DNA of 64,000 bases, taken from JADGOV01 sp963814355. Its GTDB lineage: Bacteria > Actinomycetota > Actinomycetes > JADGOV01. The notes under the pieces are model-generated. The model did no database searches. It saw only the letters and a program-made list of their open reading frames with translations, and was not told the DNA's origin. Positions 52,288 to 60,562 of the stretch are shown here, in pieces (within the stretch, counting starts at the first letter, position 1; each line of letters opens with the position of its first letter). The translations under genes were made by a program, and so were the position numbers. The stretch covers positions 1 through 64,000 of the forward strand of contig CAWFCZ010000031.1 in NCBI GenBank assembly GCA_963814355.1, read 5' to 3'.

Positions 52288-54450
52288 TCAGGCCGACGCG
52301 GTAAGCCGCTCCCAGTGCCGGTGCATGCCCAGCGCGGTGACCAGTTGATCGCCGAATCCGTCGGTCGCCTTGTCGCCGGTGACCACGCCGGCTCCGCTCG
52401 TCGGCACCCCCGCGCCGGTGAGCAGGGAGACGCCGCTGCCCCAGGCGGCCACCGTCTTGCCGTGCCGGTAGGCCTCGTCGAGGAACCGCTGGGCCGACGG
52501 ATCGGCGGCCAGGGCGTCGGCGCCGTCGGCCACCACGATGGCGTCGAACTCCACCGACATGTTGGTGAGGAAGGTCCGCTCGACGACCGCGGTGGCCCGG
52601 CCGTCGGCACCGGTGACCGTGCCGCCGTGCGGGGCGAGCACCTTGAGCTGGGCCCGTTCGGCCTTCAGCCGGGCGCGCAAGGCTTCCACCCCGGCGAGGT
52701 CGGCGCCGTCGCGTGTGATCACGGCGACCACCCGGCCGTCGACCTTGCCGGGCTCGGGGTGCACCTGGGACAGCGCGGCCGAGGATCCGGCGTCGGCCGG
52801 CGGGGAGCACTGCGGTACGGGCAGGCCGAGCCCGGTGGCCACCCGGCGGCACAGCTCCGCGTCGATGTGAGCGAGGTTGCCGACCATCCGCTCCTTGACC
52901 GTCTGCTCGTAGCATTTGCCGAGTTCGAAGGTGAAGGCGTCGGCGATGTGGTCGCGTTCGACCGGGGTCATGCTGTTCCAGAACAGCCGGGCCTGGGTGA
53001 AGTGATCGGCGAAGGACAGCGGCCGCTCCCGGACCTTGGCTCCCGATACCGGCTTCGGTACGTGGACGTACCCGCCGTCGGCGGCGCCGGCGAATACCGG
53101 GCAGCCGCCGTCGATGCCGGCCGGGTAGTAGGCCACCTTCCCCTCCGGTACCGCGTCCTGGTGGCAGCCGTCACGCAGGTTGTCGTTCACCGGTACGTGC
53201 GGCCGGTTGATCGGGATCTGGGAGAAGTTCGGGCCGCCGAGGCGGGTGAGCTGGGTGTCGAGGTAGGAGAACATCCGGACCTGCATGAGCGGGTCGTTGG
53301 TGATCTCGATACCCGGGACCAGGTGTCCGGTGTGGAAGGCCACCTGCTCGGTCTCGGCGAAGTAGTTGGTCGGGTTGCGGTCCAAGGTAAGCCGGCCGAC
53401 CACCTGCACGGGCGCCAGCTCCTCCGGGACGATCTTGGTCGGGTCGAGCAAGTCGATTCCTTCGAACGTCTCCTCCGCGGTGTCCGGGAAGGTCTGGACG
53501 GCCAGGTCCCATTCCGGGTAGGCCCCGGATTCGATGGCCTCGTAGAGATCGCGACGGTGGAAGTCCGGGTCCGCGCCGGCCAGCTTGACCGCCTCGTCCC
53601 AGATCAGCGAGTGCACGCCCAACACCGGCTTCCAGTGGAACTTGACGAGCGTGGTCGCGCCCTCGGCGTTGACCAGCCGGAAGGTGTGGACGCCGAAGCC
53701 CTCCATGGTCCGCAGGGATCGCGGGATGCCCCGGTCGGACATGACCCACATCAGCATGTGAGTGGACTCGGGTTGGAGCGAGCAGAAGTCCCAGAACGTG
53801 TCGTGCGCGGACTGGGCCTGCGGGATCTCCTTGTCCGGCTCGGGCTTCACCGCGTGGACGAAGTCCGGGAACTTGATGCCGTCTTGGATGAAGAATACTG
53901 GGATGTTGTTGCCGACCAGGTCCCAGTTGCCTTCGCGGGTATAGAACTTCACCGCGAACCCGCGTACGTCCCGGGCGGTGTCCGCCGAGCCGCGAGACCC
54001 CGCGACGGTGGAGAACCGGACGAACACCGGGGTTTCGGCGTCCGGGTCGGTGAGCACCGCGGCCCGGGTGATCCCGCGCAGCGCGCCGTTGGCCCGGAAG
54101 GTGCCGTGCACCCCGACGCCGCGAGCGTGCACCACGCGCTCCGGGATCCGCTCGTGGTCGAAGTGCGTGATCTTCTCGCGGAGGTGGAAGTCCTCCATCA
54201 GCGTCGGGCCGCGGCTGCCCGCCCGCAGCGAGTTGTCGGTGTCGGCGACCCGGACCCCCTGCGCGGTGGTCAGGTACCGCCCGGCCTGCGCCCGCCGCGG
54301 CCCGTCACCCGGCGCCCGCCCGGTCGGGCCGACGTCCTCCGGGGCGGCCTGGGTTGCCGAGCCATCGCCGGAAACAGTCTCCGCGACGGCCTCGACCGCC
54401 CCCGCCACCGTGTCCGCAACTGCGTCCTTTGCCTTGTCTACCAAGCTCAT
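52288..54450 (-). CDS. katE: Large-subunit monofunctional catalase (HPII type)
   Basis: The 720-residue protein is a clade 2 catalase. ITHFDHERIPERVVHARGVG carries the distal histidine, NNIPVFFIQDGIKFPDFVHA the distal asparagine, and VRMFSYLDTQLTRLGGPNFS the proximal tyrosine that ligates haem. Residues about 560-715 form the extra flavodoxin/class I amidotransferase-like domain (RVVAVITRDGADLAGVEALR, EFDAIVVADGADALA) seen only in large catalases. The N-terminal 30 residues look amphipathic and alanine/valine-rich. It destroys hydrogen peroxide in the cytoplasm. ATG 54450 follows a GGAGG-like site. Confidence 0.95.
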   Translation of the reverse strand: MSLVDKAKDAVADTVAGAVEAVAETVSGDGSATQAAPEDVGPTGRAPGDGPRRAQAGRYLTTAQGVRVADTDNSLRAGSRGPTLMEDFHLREKITHFDHERIPERVVHARGVGVHGTFRANGALRGITRAAVLTDPDAETPVFVRFSTVAGSRGSADTARDVRGFAVKFYTREGNWDLVGNNIPVFFIQDGIKFPDFVHAVKPEPDKEIPQAQSAHDTFWDFCSLQPESTHMLMWVMSDRGIPRSLRTMEGFGVHTFRLVNAEGATTLVKFHWKPVLGVHSLIWDEAVKLAGADPDFHRRDLYEAIESGAYPEWDLAVQTFPDTAEETFEGIDLLDPTKIVPEELAPVQVVGRLTLDRNPTNYFAETEQVAFHTGHLVPGIEITNDPLMQVRMFSYLDTQLTRLGGPNFSQIPINRPHVPVNDNLRDGCHQDAVPEGKVAYYPAGIDGGCPVFAGAADGGYVHVPKPVSGAKVRERPLSFADHFTQARLFWNSMTPVERDHIADAFTFELGKCYEQTVKERMVGNLAHIDAELCRRVATGLGLPVPQCSPPADAGSSAALSQVHPEPGKVDGRVVAVITRDGADLAGVEALRARLKAERAQLKVLAPHGGTVTGADGRATAVVERTFLTNMSVEFDAIVVADGADALAADPSAQRFLDEAYRHGKTVAAWGSGVSLLTGAGVPTSGAGVVTGDKATDGFGDQLVTALGMHRHWERLTASA

Positions 54451-54705
54451 GCGGTCCTCCAGGTTCCACGCCGGCCCAGCCGCCAGCGTGCAAGCGCTCT
54501 GTACCCCGCCGGTTTCCCGGTCCCACCCGCTACCGGTGGAAAGCTGGTGAAAATGCGGTCAGTCACCCGAACCCCGACGGTGCGGCCTCGCCGATCCGGG
54601 TGAGTCCGGCTGGGTACAGTGAGCGGGCGTCTGGCTGTGGGGCCAGCCGAAACCGCCGCCCGTCGCGGCCAACGGTCCCTACCGATGTTCGGTACGGGAG
54701 GTGCC

Positions 54706-55275
54706 GTGACGCAGGACCGCGCCGGGCCGCCGCCGACCCCATTACCGCTCGACCCCGATATCGACCCCGACGAAGACGCCCGGCACACCACCACCAGGAT
54801 CGGTGCCGACCCGTTCGCCCCCGGCGCCCGGCGCGGCCGCTGGCCACGGTTGCCGCCGCCGGTCCTCGCCGTGGTGTTCGCCGGCGGGCTGCTCGGCGGG
54901 CTGGCCCGCTACGCGGTCACCTCCGCCTGGCCGACCCCGGCGTACCGCTTCCCCTGGGCCACGTTCACCGTGAATACCGGAGGCGCGTTCGGGCTGGCGT
55001 TGCTGCTGTACATCGTGGCCGAGGTGTGGTCGCCGCACCGATACGCCCGCCCACTGCTCGGCACCGGGTTCCTCGGCGCGTTCACCACGTTCTCCTCCGT
55101 CGCGCTGAGTGCGGATCAACTCGCGGCGCACGGCCACGGCACCACCGCGGCGATATATCTGGTGGGCAGCCTGCTGGCGGCGGCCGGCGCCGGCTCGTTC
55201 GGCCTGCTGCTGGGCCGGGCGATCGCCGCCAGCCGGCACGGGACGGACGGCAGAGTGCCACGAGGGAGGCGATGA
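54706..55275 (+). CDS. crcB: CrcB/Fluc fluoride channel subunit (first copy)
   Basis: GTG 54706, with GGGAGG just before it, gives 189 residues. The first 60 are a hydrophilic, Asp/Pro-rich extension. The channel domain has GGLLGGLARYAVTSAWP, FPWATFTVNTGGAFGLALLL and GTGFLGAFTTFSSVALSADQ, the last being the GxxGGxTTFSTF-like Fluc pore signature. Four membrane helices follow the usual plan. Fluc works as a dimer; two adjacent crcB genes suggest an antiparallel heterodimer. I looked for a fluoride riboswitch upstream and did not see one. Confidence 0.88.
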   Translation: MTQDRAGPPPTPLPLDPDIDPDEDARHTTTRIGADPFAPGARRGRWPRLPPPVLAVVFAGGLLGGLARYAVTSAWPTPAYRFPWATFTVNTGGAFGLALLLYIVAEVWSPHRYARPLLGTGFLGAFTTFSSVALSADQLAAHGHGTTAAIYLVGSLLAAAGAGSFGLLLGRAIAASRHGTDGRVPRGRR

Positions 55276-55649
55276 TGCGACTACAGGGGCAGGCGCGCCG
55301 GCTGACGATCTTCATCGGGGAGACCGACTCCTGGCACCATCGGCCGCTCTACGCCGAGATCGTGCACCGGGCGCACCGGGCCGGGCTGGCCGGGGTGAGC
55401 GTGTTCCGCGGGATCGAAGGGTTCGGCGCCTCCAGCCGGATCCACACCGCCCGGATGCTCAGCCTGTCCGACGATCTGCCGTTGGCGATCATTGTCGTGG
55501 ACGTGGCGGCGCGGATCGACGCATTCCTGCCGCAGCTCGACGAGTTGATCACCGAGGGGCTGGTCATCCTCGACGACGTGGAGGTCGTGCGATACGTCGG
55601 CAACCCCGCAAAGGGCGTCGCCGAACAGGACGCCGGTGGGGACCGGTGA
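55272..55649 (+). CDS. DUF190 protein, fluoride-export operon
   Basis: ATG 55272 overlaps the crcB stop (ATGA). The 125-residue product has ARRLTIFIGETDSWHHRPLY, AEIVHRAHRAGLAGVSVFRG, IEGFGASSRIHTA and LPLAIIVVDVAARIDAFLPQ, the DUF190 signature with PII-like strand order. DUF190 genes often sit between or beside crcB genes and may regulate or assist fluoride export. Its stop overlaps the next crcB by GTGA. Confidence 0.9.
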   Translation: MMRLQGQARRLTIFIGETDSWHHRPLYAEIVHRAHRAGLAGVSVFRGIEGFGASSRIHTARMLSLSDDLPLAIIVVDVAARIDAFLPQLDELITEGLVILDDVEVVRYVGNPAKGVAEQDAGGDR

Positions 55650-56014
55650 TCCTGGCCATCCTGGTCGGCCTGGCCGCCGGGCTGGGCGCGGTCGCCCGCT
55701 ACGTGACCGACCAGGTGATCCAGCACCAGTACGACTCGGTGTTCCCGTTCGGCACCTTCACCGTCAACGTCACCGGCTCGCTGCTGCTCGGTGCAATTGT
55801 CGGGCTGGGTCGACACCACGGGCTGCCGGTCGACGTCGGCGTGGTCCTCGCCGCCGGATTCTGCTCGGGGTTCACCACCTGGTCCACCTTCGCCTACGAG
55901 ACCCTGGTCCTGGCCGAGACCGGCGCGCTGGCTGAAGCGGCCGCGAACATCGCGTTCAGCGTGGGGATCAGCGTGTTGGCCGCCGCGGCCGGCCTCGGCC
56001 TGACGCTGCTGTAA
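55646..56014 (+). CDS. crcB: CrcB/Fluc fluoride channel subunit (second copy)
   Basis: The 122-residue protein is a minimal Fluc subunit: VGLAAGLGAVARYVTDQVIQ, FPFGTFTVNVTGSLLLGAIV and VLAAGFCSGFTTWSTFAYET contain the conserved Asn, the G-F-x-x-x-T-T-x-S-T-F break and four helices. GTG 55646 overlaps the DUF190 stop. Together with the first copy it would form a dual-topology pair exporting fluoride. The operon ends about 140 bases before the injection-system sheath gene. Confidence 0.92.
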   Translation: MILAILVGLAAGLGAVARYVTDQVIQHQYDSVFPFGTFTVNVTGSLLLGAIVGLGRHHGLPVDVGVVLAAGFCSGFTTWSTFAYETLVLAETGALAEAAANIAFSVGISVLAAAAGLGLTLL

Positions 56015-56155
56015 ACCGGTTCGCTTCACCCGGCTTGGCACCGATTTGCCCAGCGACGCGACGGTGACGCTCGGGTGACGCCGGGCTCGGCAGCATCCGC
56101 CGACGACGGGGCGGGCGGAGGTCGCCGGACACCGTCGCGGAGAGAGGCGGACGCG

Positions 56156-58174
56156 ATGGCGGTGCAGGTTTCCTACCCCGGCGTCTACGTCGAGGAGTTC
56201 GCCCCCGGAGCGCCCATCAGCGGGGTCGGCACCGGTACGGCCGCCTTCCTCGGAACGGCACTGAGCGGCCCGGCGGGTACCCCGACCCGGGTGCAGAGCT
56301 GGGACGCCTTTACCGCGCTGTATGGCGGTTTCCCCGACTCCGGGCCACCGAGCCACCTCGCCGCCGCCGTGTACGGCTTCTTCCGCAACGGCGGCACCGA
56401 CTGCTACGTCCTGCGGGCCGCCACCGGAGCCCGGGCCTCGGTCGGCCTGGACAGCCGGGGCTCCGGCGGGTCGGCTGCCGAGCCGGCCCTGGTCGCGACC
56501 GCCCTCGTCGAAGGCCCGGCGGGGAATGCGGTGAGCGTGGAGGTCGTCGAGAGCAGCCGGCTCGGCAGCGTGCTGCGCCGCGCCGCGCCGGCTCCGGCTC
56601 CGGCGACGACGGGCGGCACTCCCGCCACCGACCTCGCGGTGCACGTCGCGCAGGCCACGGTGACGGCGGCGCCCGGGCCGAGCGAGCTCACCCTGGACGC
56701 GGCCGGCGGGTTCGCCGCCGGTGACCGGGTGGCCGTACAGTCCCCGGCCGGCGGTGCGGCCTCGGTCGCCGTCGTGCGCTCCGTGCGCGGCGACATCGTG
56801 GAGTTGGCGTCCGGGTTGCCGGCCCCGGCCGCGGCCTCCGGCGCCACGGTACGTACCGCCGATCTCCTCGCCGGCCAGACCGTGCTGCGCCTCGACGTAC
56901 CGGACGCCGTCTCGCTGGCCCAGGCCCTGCCGGCCGGCTCCGTGGTGTCGCTGCGGGCCGGGAACGCCGGGGAAGTGCGGGTGGTCGCCTCGGCCGGCGC
57001 CGACACCGTGACTCTCACCGAGGGACTGGCCTCGGCGTACGGCCTCGGCGACCCGGCATCGGTCCCGCGGCTCGGCTCGCTCGAGTTCGATCTGGTGGTC
57101 ACCGAGGCCAGCACGGGGCGCACCGAGCGGTTCACCGAGTTGTCCACCAGCCCCCGGCACCCGGCGTACTGGGGCAGCGCCGTCACCTCCGGGCTGGTCG
57201 CCCTGACCCCGCCGCCCGCGCCGCCCGCGCCCGCGCCGGACGACCCTCGACCGGCGGTCGCCACGTACCCGCTCGCCGGTGGCCTCCCCGACGACCGGGC
57301 GGCCGCCTGGACGGATCTGCTGACCCGAACCGCCGAGTACCTCGACCGGTTGCTGCCCCTCGGGGAAGTCGACCTGGTGGCGGTACCCGGCGCGGTGCAG
57401 GCCGCCGCGCAGCAGGCGATCGTCGTCCACTGCGAGGCCGCCTTCGACCGGTTCGCGGTCCTGGACGCCGCGCCGGGCAGCGACCCCGACGCGGTGAGCG
57501 CCCAACTCGCCGGGGTGCGCTCGGCGCAGGGCTTCGCGGCGCTGTACTACCCGTGGCTCACCGTGACCCACCCGGTGACCGGGGCGGTGCGGAACTGGCC
57601 CCCGTCCGGCCATGTGGCCGGAGTCATCGCGCACACCGACGCCACCCGGGGCGTGCACAAGGCACCGGCGAACGTCGCGCTCCGCGCCGCCCTGGGTGTC
57701 GAGCGCCGGCTCACCGACGCCGAGCAAGGTCCCCTCAACGTGGCCGGAATCAACGCGCTGCGGGTCTTCCCCGGACAGACCCAGCCGGTGGTGTGGGGCG
57801 CCCGGACCACGGCCGGAGACGTGGACCGCACCTGGCAGTACGTCAACGTCCGCCGTCTGATGATCTTCCTCGAGCAGTCGATCACCGCGGGCATCCGGTG
57901 GGCGGTGTTCGAGCCCAACGATCTCTCGCTCTGGCAGCGGCTGAAGCGGACGATCAACGACTTCCTCACCTCGGTGTGGCGGGACGGCGCGCTGTTCGGG
58001 GCCACCCCGCAAGAGGCGTTCTACGTCCGGATCGACGAGGTGCTCAACCCGCCGTCGGGGCGCGCGCTGGGCCGCCTGGTCATCGAGGTGGGGGTGGCCC
58101 CGACCTACCCCGCCGAGTTCGTCGTCCTGCGCATCGGGGTCTGGCCGGGCGGCTCCTCGGTGTCGGAAGCCTGA
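56156..58174 (+). CDS. Contractile injection system sheath protein
   Basis: ATG 56156, after AGAGAGG, gives 672 residues starting MAVQVSYPGVYVEEFAPGAP, the classic phage-tail-sheath N-terminus (YPGVYVEE). SGVGTGTAAFLGTALSGPAG, SHLAAAVYGFFRNGGTDCYV and, near the end, GINALRVFPGQTQPVVWGAR, TWQYVNVRRLMIFLEQSITA and FYVRIDEVLNPPS are all sheath signatures. A long variable insert (about 170-400) is Ala/Thr/Gly-rich, as in actinobacterial systems. The sheath contracts to drive the inner tube outward. It is the first gene of the locus. Confidence 0.95.
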   Translation: MAVQVSYPGVYVEEFAPGAPISGVGTGTAAFLGTALSGPAGTPTRVQSWDAFTALYGGFPDSGPPSHLAAAVYGFFRNGGTDCYVLRAATGARASVGLDSRGSGGSAAEPALVATALVEGPAGNAVSVEVVESSRLGSVLRRAAPAPAPATTGGTPATDLAVHVAQATVTAAPGPSELTLDAAGGFAAGDRVAVQSPAGGAASVAVVRSVRGDIVELASGLPAPAAASGATVRTADLLAGQTVLRLDVPDAVSLAQALPAGSVVSLRAGNAGEVRVVASAGADTVTLTEGLASAYGLGDPASVPRLGSLEFDLVVTEASTGRTERFTELSTSPRHPAYWGSAVTSGLVALTPPPAPPAPAPDDPRPAVATYPLAGGLPDDRAAAWTDLLTRTAEYLDRLLPLGEVDLVAVPGAVQAAAQQAIVVHCEAAFDRFAVLDAAPGSDPDAVSAQLAGVRSAQGFAALYYPWLTVTHPVTGAVRNWPPSGHVAGVIAHTDATRGVHKAPANVALRAALGVERRLTDAEQGPLNVAGINALRVFPGQTQPVVWGARTTAGDVDRTWQYVNVRRLMIFLEQSITAGIRWAVFEPNDLSLWQRLKRTINDFLTSVWRDGALFGATPQEAFYVRIDEVLNPPSGRALGRLVIEVGVAPTYPAEFVVLRIGVWPGGSSVSEA

Positions 58175-58201
58175 CCAGGTCGAGCAGCAGAAGGAGCGAG
58201 C

Positions 58202-58643
58202 GTGGCAGTCACCGGCCAGCGGGTCGACCCGTACGGCAGCTACAACTTCCTGGTCGAGATCGACGGCATCACCTCGGCCGGGTTCAGTGAGGTGAGCGGC
58301 TTCGACACCACCGTCGCGGTGCACGAATACCGCGAGGGATTCCGACCCCACGACGGTCCGCAAGCTGCCCGGGATGGTCAGCTACGCCAACATCGTCCTG
58401 CGCTGGGGTCTTACCCAGGACAGCCAGCTCTACGACTGGCTCCGCCAGGCCGCTGCCGGGCAGGTGACCCGCAAGAACGGCTCGATCGTCGTGCTGGACA
58501 CCACCGGCGCGGAAGTCGTGCGCTGGAACTTCCGGGGCGCCTGGCCGACCCGCTGGTCCGGTCCCGAGCTCAACGCCACGGCTCAGGGCGTGGCCATCCA
58601 GACCCTCGAGCTGGTGCACGAAGGCGTGGAGCGGGCGAGGTAA
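58202..58643 (+). pseudogene. Injection-system inner tube protein, one-base frameshift
   Basis: GTG 58202 (AAGGAGCG before it) reads RVDPYGSYNFLVEIDGITSA, GFSEVSGFDTTVAVHEYREG and then loses the family match. Dropping one C near 58341 (TTCCGAC to TTCGAC) restores DPTTVRKLPGMVSYANIVLR, WGLTQDSQLYDWLRQAAAG and TGAEVVRWNFRGAWPTRWSG, giving a normal tube protein of about 146 residues (phage T4 gp19-like). The tube is essential, so either the system is dead, this is a sequence error, or a frameshift is used in decoding; the last is least likely. Confidence 0.85.
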
Positions 58644-58648
58644 CGGCC

Positions 58649-59090
58649 GTGCCGACCCTGCAGACCGAGTACGAATTCACCCTGCCGTTGGGTTACCTCG
58701 ACGGCGACGGCGACCTGCACCGTGACGGGGTGATGCGCCTGGCCACGGCCGCGAGATGAGATCCTTCCGCTGCGCGACCCGCGGGTGGCCGCCAACGAGG
58801 CGTACCTGATCGTCCTGCTGCTCTCCCGGGTGGTGGTCCGGCTCGGTCGGCTCGACCGCGTCACCCCGCAGGTCATCGAAGGGCTGTTCGCGGCCGACCT
58901 CGGGCACCTGCAGGAGCTGTACAACGCGGTCAACGCCCTCGCCGAGGACCGCCGGCCCACCCGGTGCCCACAGTGCGACCACGTTTTCAGCCTGGTGCCC
59001 GGCCCGGAGCCCGCCGCGGCCGCCGGAGGTCCGGCCGCCCCGGGCCCTTTCGCGCCGGCGGGCTCGCGGTCTATCCCGGGGAGCATCTGA
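58649..59090 (+). pseudogene. Phage tail assembly-type protein, one-base frameshift
   Basis: GTG 58649 begins LQTEYEFTLPLGYLDGDGDL and HRDGVMRLATAA, then hits TGA at 58757-58759. One base less near 58754 gives DEILPLRDPRVAANEAYLIV, LLLSRVVVRLGRLDRVTPQV and IEGLFAADLGHLQELYNAVN, then RCPQCDHVF and a Pro/Ala tail to 59090. This small protein is conserved after the tube gene in actinobacterial and related injection loci and may be a tail-assembly chaperone or tube-associated factor. Its frameshift lies 410 bases after the one in the tube gene. Confidence 0.75.
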
Positions 59091-59221
59091 TGGCCGAGCT
59101 CACCTTTCTCGCCTACCACCTGCACTGGCCGCTCACCGACCTGCTGGACCTGGAGCACCGTGACCGGCGGGCCTGGGTCGCCGAGGTCTCCGCGCTCAAC
59201 GCCCGGCGTAACGAAGCATGA
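59090..59221 (+). CDS. Short injection-system protein (DUF6760-like)
   Basis: The 43-residue frame from ATG 59090 (overlapping the previous stop) reads MAELTFLAYHLHWPLTDLLD and LEHRDRRAWVAEVSALNARR. The YHLHW-x-x-x-x-L-x-x-LEH-x-x-R pattern matches the tiny proteins found right after the assembly gene in many injection loci, named DUF6760 as I recall. It echoes the last segment of phage tail-assembly chaperone extensions. Its stop overlaps the next ATG (ATGA). Confidence 0.75.
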   Translation: MAELTFLAYHLHWPLTDLLDLEHRDRRAWVAEVSALNARRNEA

Positions 59222-59862
59222 GCGCCGGCGTGGTGGCGGCACACCGGCAGCGCCCCGCCGGCTGCTGGGCTGGTTGGGCGGGCGCGGTGGCCGCCCGGTA
59301 CGCCAGACCCGCCCGGTACTGCCGGCGCCGCCATGGCCCGCACCCGGTCCCAGCCGTCCTGCTGCGACTGGCCGGCGGCACCTCGGTCCATCCGGTGCGG
59401 AGGATCACCGTGCGGGAGTCCGCCCGATCGGGGGCGCCGCGCTGGCCGGCACCCGGTACCGCCCTCCGGGAGCGCCTGATCCCGCTACGGACCGCGGTGG
59501 CCCGGCCGGCTCGCCGCTCGCCCCGGCCGGTTGCCCGTCTGCACCTCACTCGGCCAGGCCCACCGTCGGCCATCGTCCCGGTGGCCCGCCCCGGTCGGCC
59601 CAAGCCGCGCGGTGACCGCCGGATCCCGGAGGTCCCCCGGGTCGTGGTGCGATCCCCGACGCCACCGGGGGACGGCGGCGGCGCCGGCCGCGCCGGGGCG
59701 CCGCCGGCCGGCTCGGGGCCGGTACCCGGCTGGGGCGCCCCGCTGCTGCCGGCTCGCCGGACCGACGCCCCCCAGCCGGATCTCGGTCGGCTCAGCGAGG
59801 CGGTCGCCGGCCGGCTGGCCCGCCAGGCGGTGGCCGCCCGCGAGCGCCGCGGGGAGGTCTAG
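59218..59862 (+). CDS. Arg/Pro-rich protein of the injection-system locus
   Basis: The 214-residue product is rich in Arg, Pro, Ala and Gly with almost no predicted fold, and ends in a helical LGRLSEAVAGRLARQAVAAR. It overlaps the previous stop by ATGA and its TAG directly abuts the next ATG, so it sits firmly inside the operon. Comparable disordered basic proteins occur at this position in other actinobacterial injection loci. Role unknown; it may be structural or a linker. I cannot exclude that it is partly frameshifted. Confidence 0.55.
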   Translation: MSAGVVAAHRQRPAGCWAGWAGAVAARYARPARYCRRRHGPHPVPAVLLRLAGGTSVHPVRRITVRESARSGAPRWPAPGTALRERLIPLRTAVARPARRSPRPVARLHLTRPGPPSAIVPVARPGRPKPRGDRRIPEVPRVVVRSPTPPGDGGGAGRAGAPPAGSGPVPGWGAPLLPARRTDAPQPDLGRLSEAVAGRLARQAVAARERRGEV

Positions 59863-60549
59863 ATGCGGCTGGAGAAGGCGGTGCTGACCAACACGGTCAG
59901 CGGAGCCCGGATCCCGGTGATGTTCAACCCGGAGAACTACACCGTGAGCCGGGAGAGCTCCTTCGCCCAGGCGGTCACGCCGGGCGCCTCCGGTCCGCTG
60001 CTGCAGTTCGTCAGTGGCGCGGCCCAGACCCTGAGCTGCGAACTCCTGCTGGACACCTACGAGGAACACCGCGAGGACAGCCGTACGGTCAACCGGGCCG
60101 GGCAGGACGTCCGCGACTTCGTCCGCCGGATCACGGACCTGATGAACATCGACCCCACTAGCCACGCCCCGCCGGTGCTGCTGCTGACCTGGGCGTCGCT
60201 GTCGTTGCCCTGCGTCCTGACCTCGGCGACGGCGAACTACGTGATGTTCCTGGCCGACGGGACCCCGGTGCGGGCCCGGCTGGCGGTGACCTTCACCGAG
60301 TTCCGCAACGCCGACCTGGAACCTCGGGAGGTCAAGCGCGAGACCGCGGACTACTCCAAGGTGCACGTCCTCGGCGCCGGGGACACCCTGGCCGGGATCG
60401 CCGCGGCGGCGTACGGCGACCCCGGCCGCTGGCGGCCGGTGGCGATCGCCAACGACATCGACGACCCACGGGTGTTGGAGGTGGGCCGGGCGCTGCTCGT
60501 GCCGCAGCTGCCGTACCGGGATCCGGTCACCGGGGCGTTGACGCCATGA
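59863..60549 (+). CDS. LysM-containing tail adaptor (Afp7-like / gp53-like)
   Basis: The 228-residue protein begins MRLEKAVLTNTVSGARIPVM and FNPENYTVSRESSFAQ, the FNP-x-x-Y motif of injection-system tube-terminal proteins. It has QTLSCELLLDTYEEHREDSR and FTEFRNADLEPREVKRETAD in the core. The C-terminal 60 residues form a LysM-like domain (VHVLGAGDTLAGIAAAAYGD, ALLVPQ). It probably connects inner tube to spike hub. The order before gpD- and gpV-like genes matches known loci. Confidence 0.9.
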   Translation: MRLEKAVLTNTVSGARIPVMFNPENYTVSRESSFAQAVTPGASGPLLQFVSGAAQTLSCELLLDTYEEHREDSRTVNRAGQDVRDFVRRITDLMNIDPTSHAPPVLLLTWASLSLPCVLTSATANYVMFLADGTPVRARLAVTFTEFRNADLEPREVKRETADYSKVHVLGAGDTLAGIAAAAYGDPGRWRPVAIANDIDDPRVLEVGRALLVPQLPYRDPVTGALTP

Positions 60550-60562
60550 CCGCGCAGACGCC

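Noticed and set aside
51748..54603. 951-residue plus-strand open frame
   Set aside because: It is antisense to the catalase and reductase genes, both of which carry full catalytic motifs. No domain or signal is visible in its translation.
54450..54706. Fluoride riboswitch upstream of crcB
   Set aside because: Expected from the operon's function, but I could not find the conserved core or pseudoknot bases.
55349..58363. 1004-residue minus-strand open frame
   Set aside because: It is antisense to crcB, DUF190 and the sheath gene, which have clear family matches and ribosome binding sites. Its translation is Arg/Gly/Asp-rich with no recognisable domain, as expected for GC-rich shadow frames.
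58202..58643. Programmed frameshift in the tube gene
   Set aside because: Tube proteins are made from plain frames in related systems, and the site (TTCCGACC) is not a known slippery sequence or stop-linked +1 site. Mutation or sequence error is simpler.
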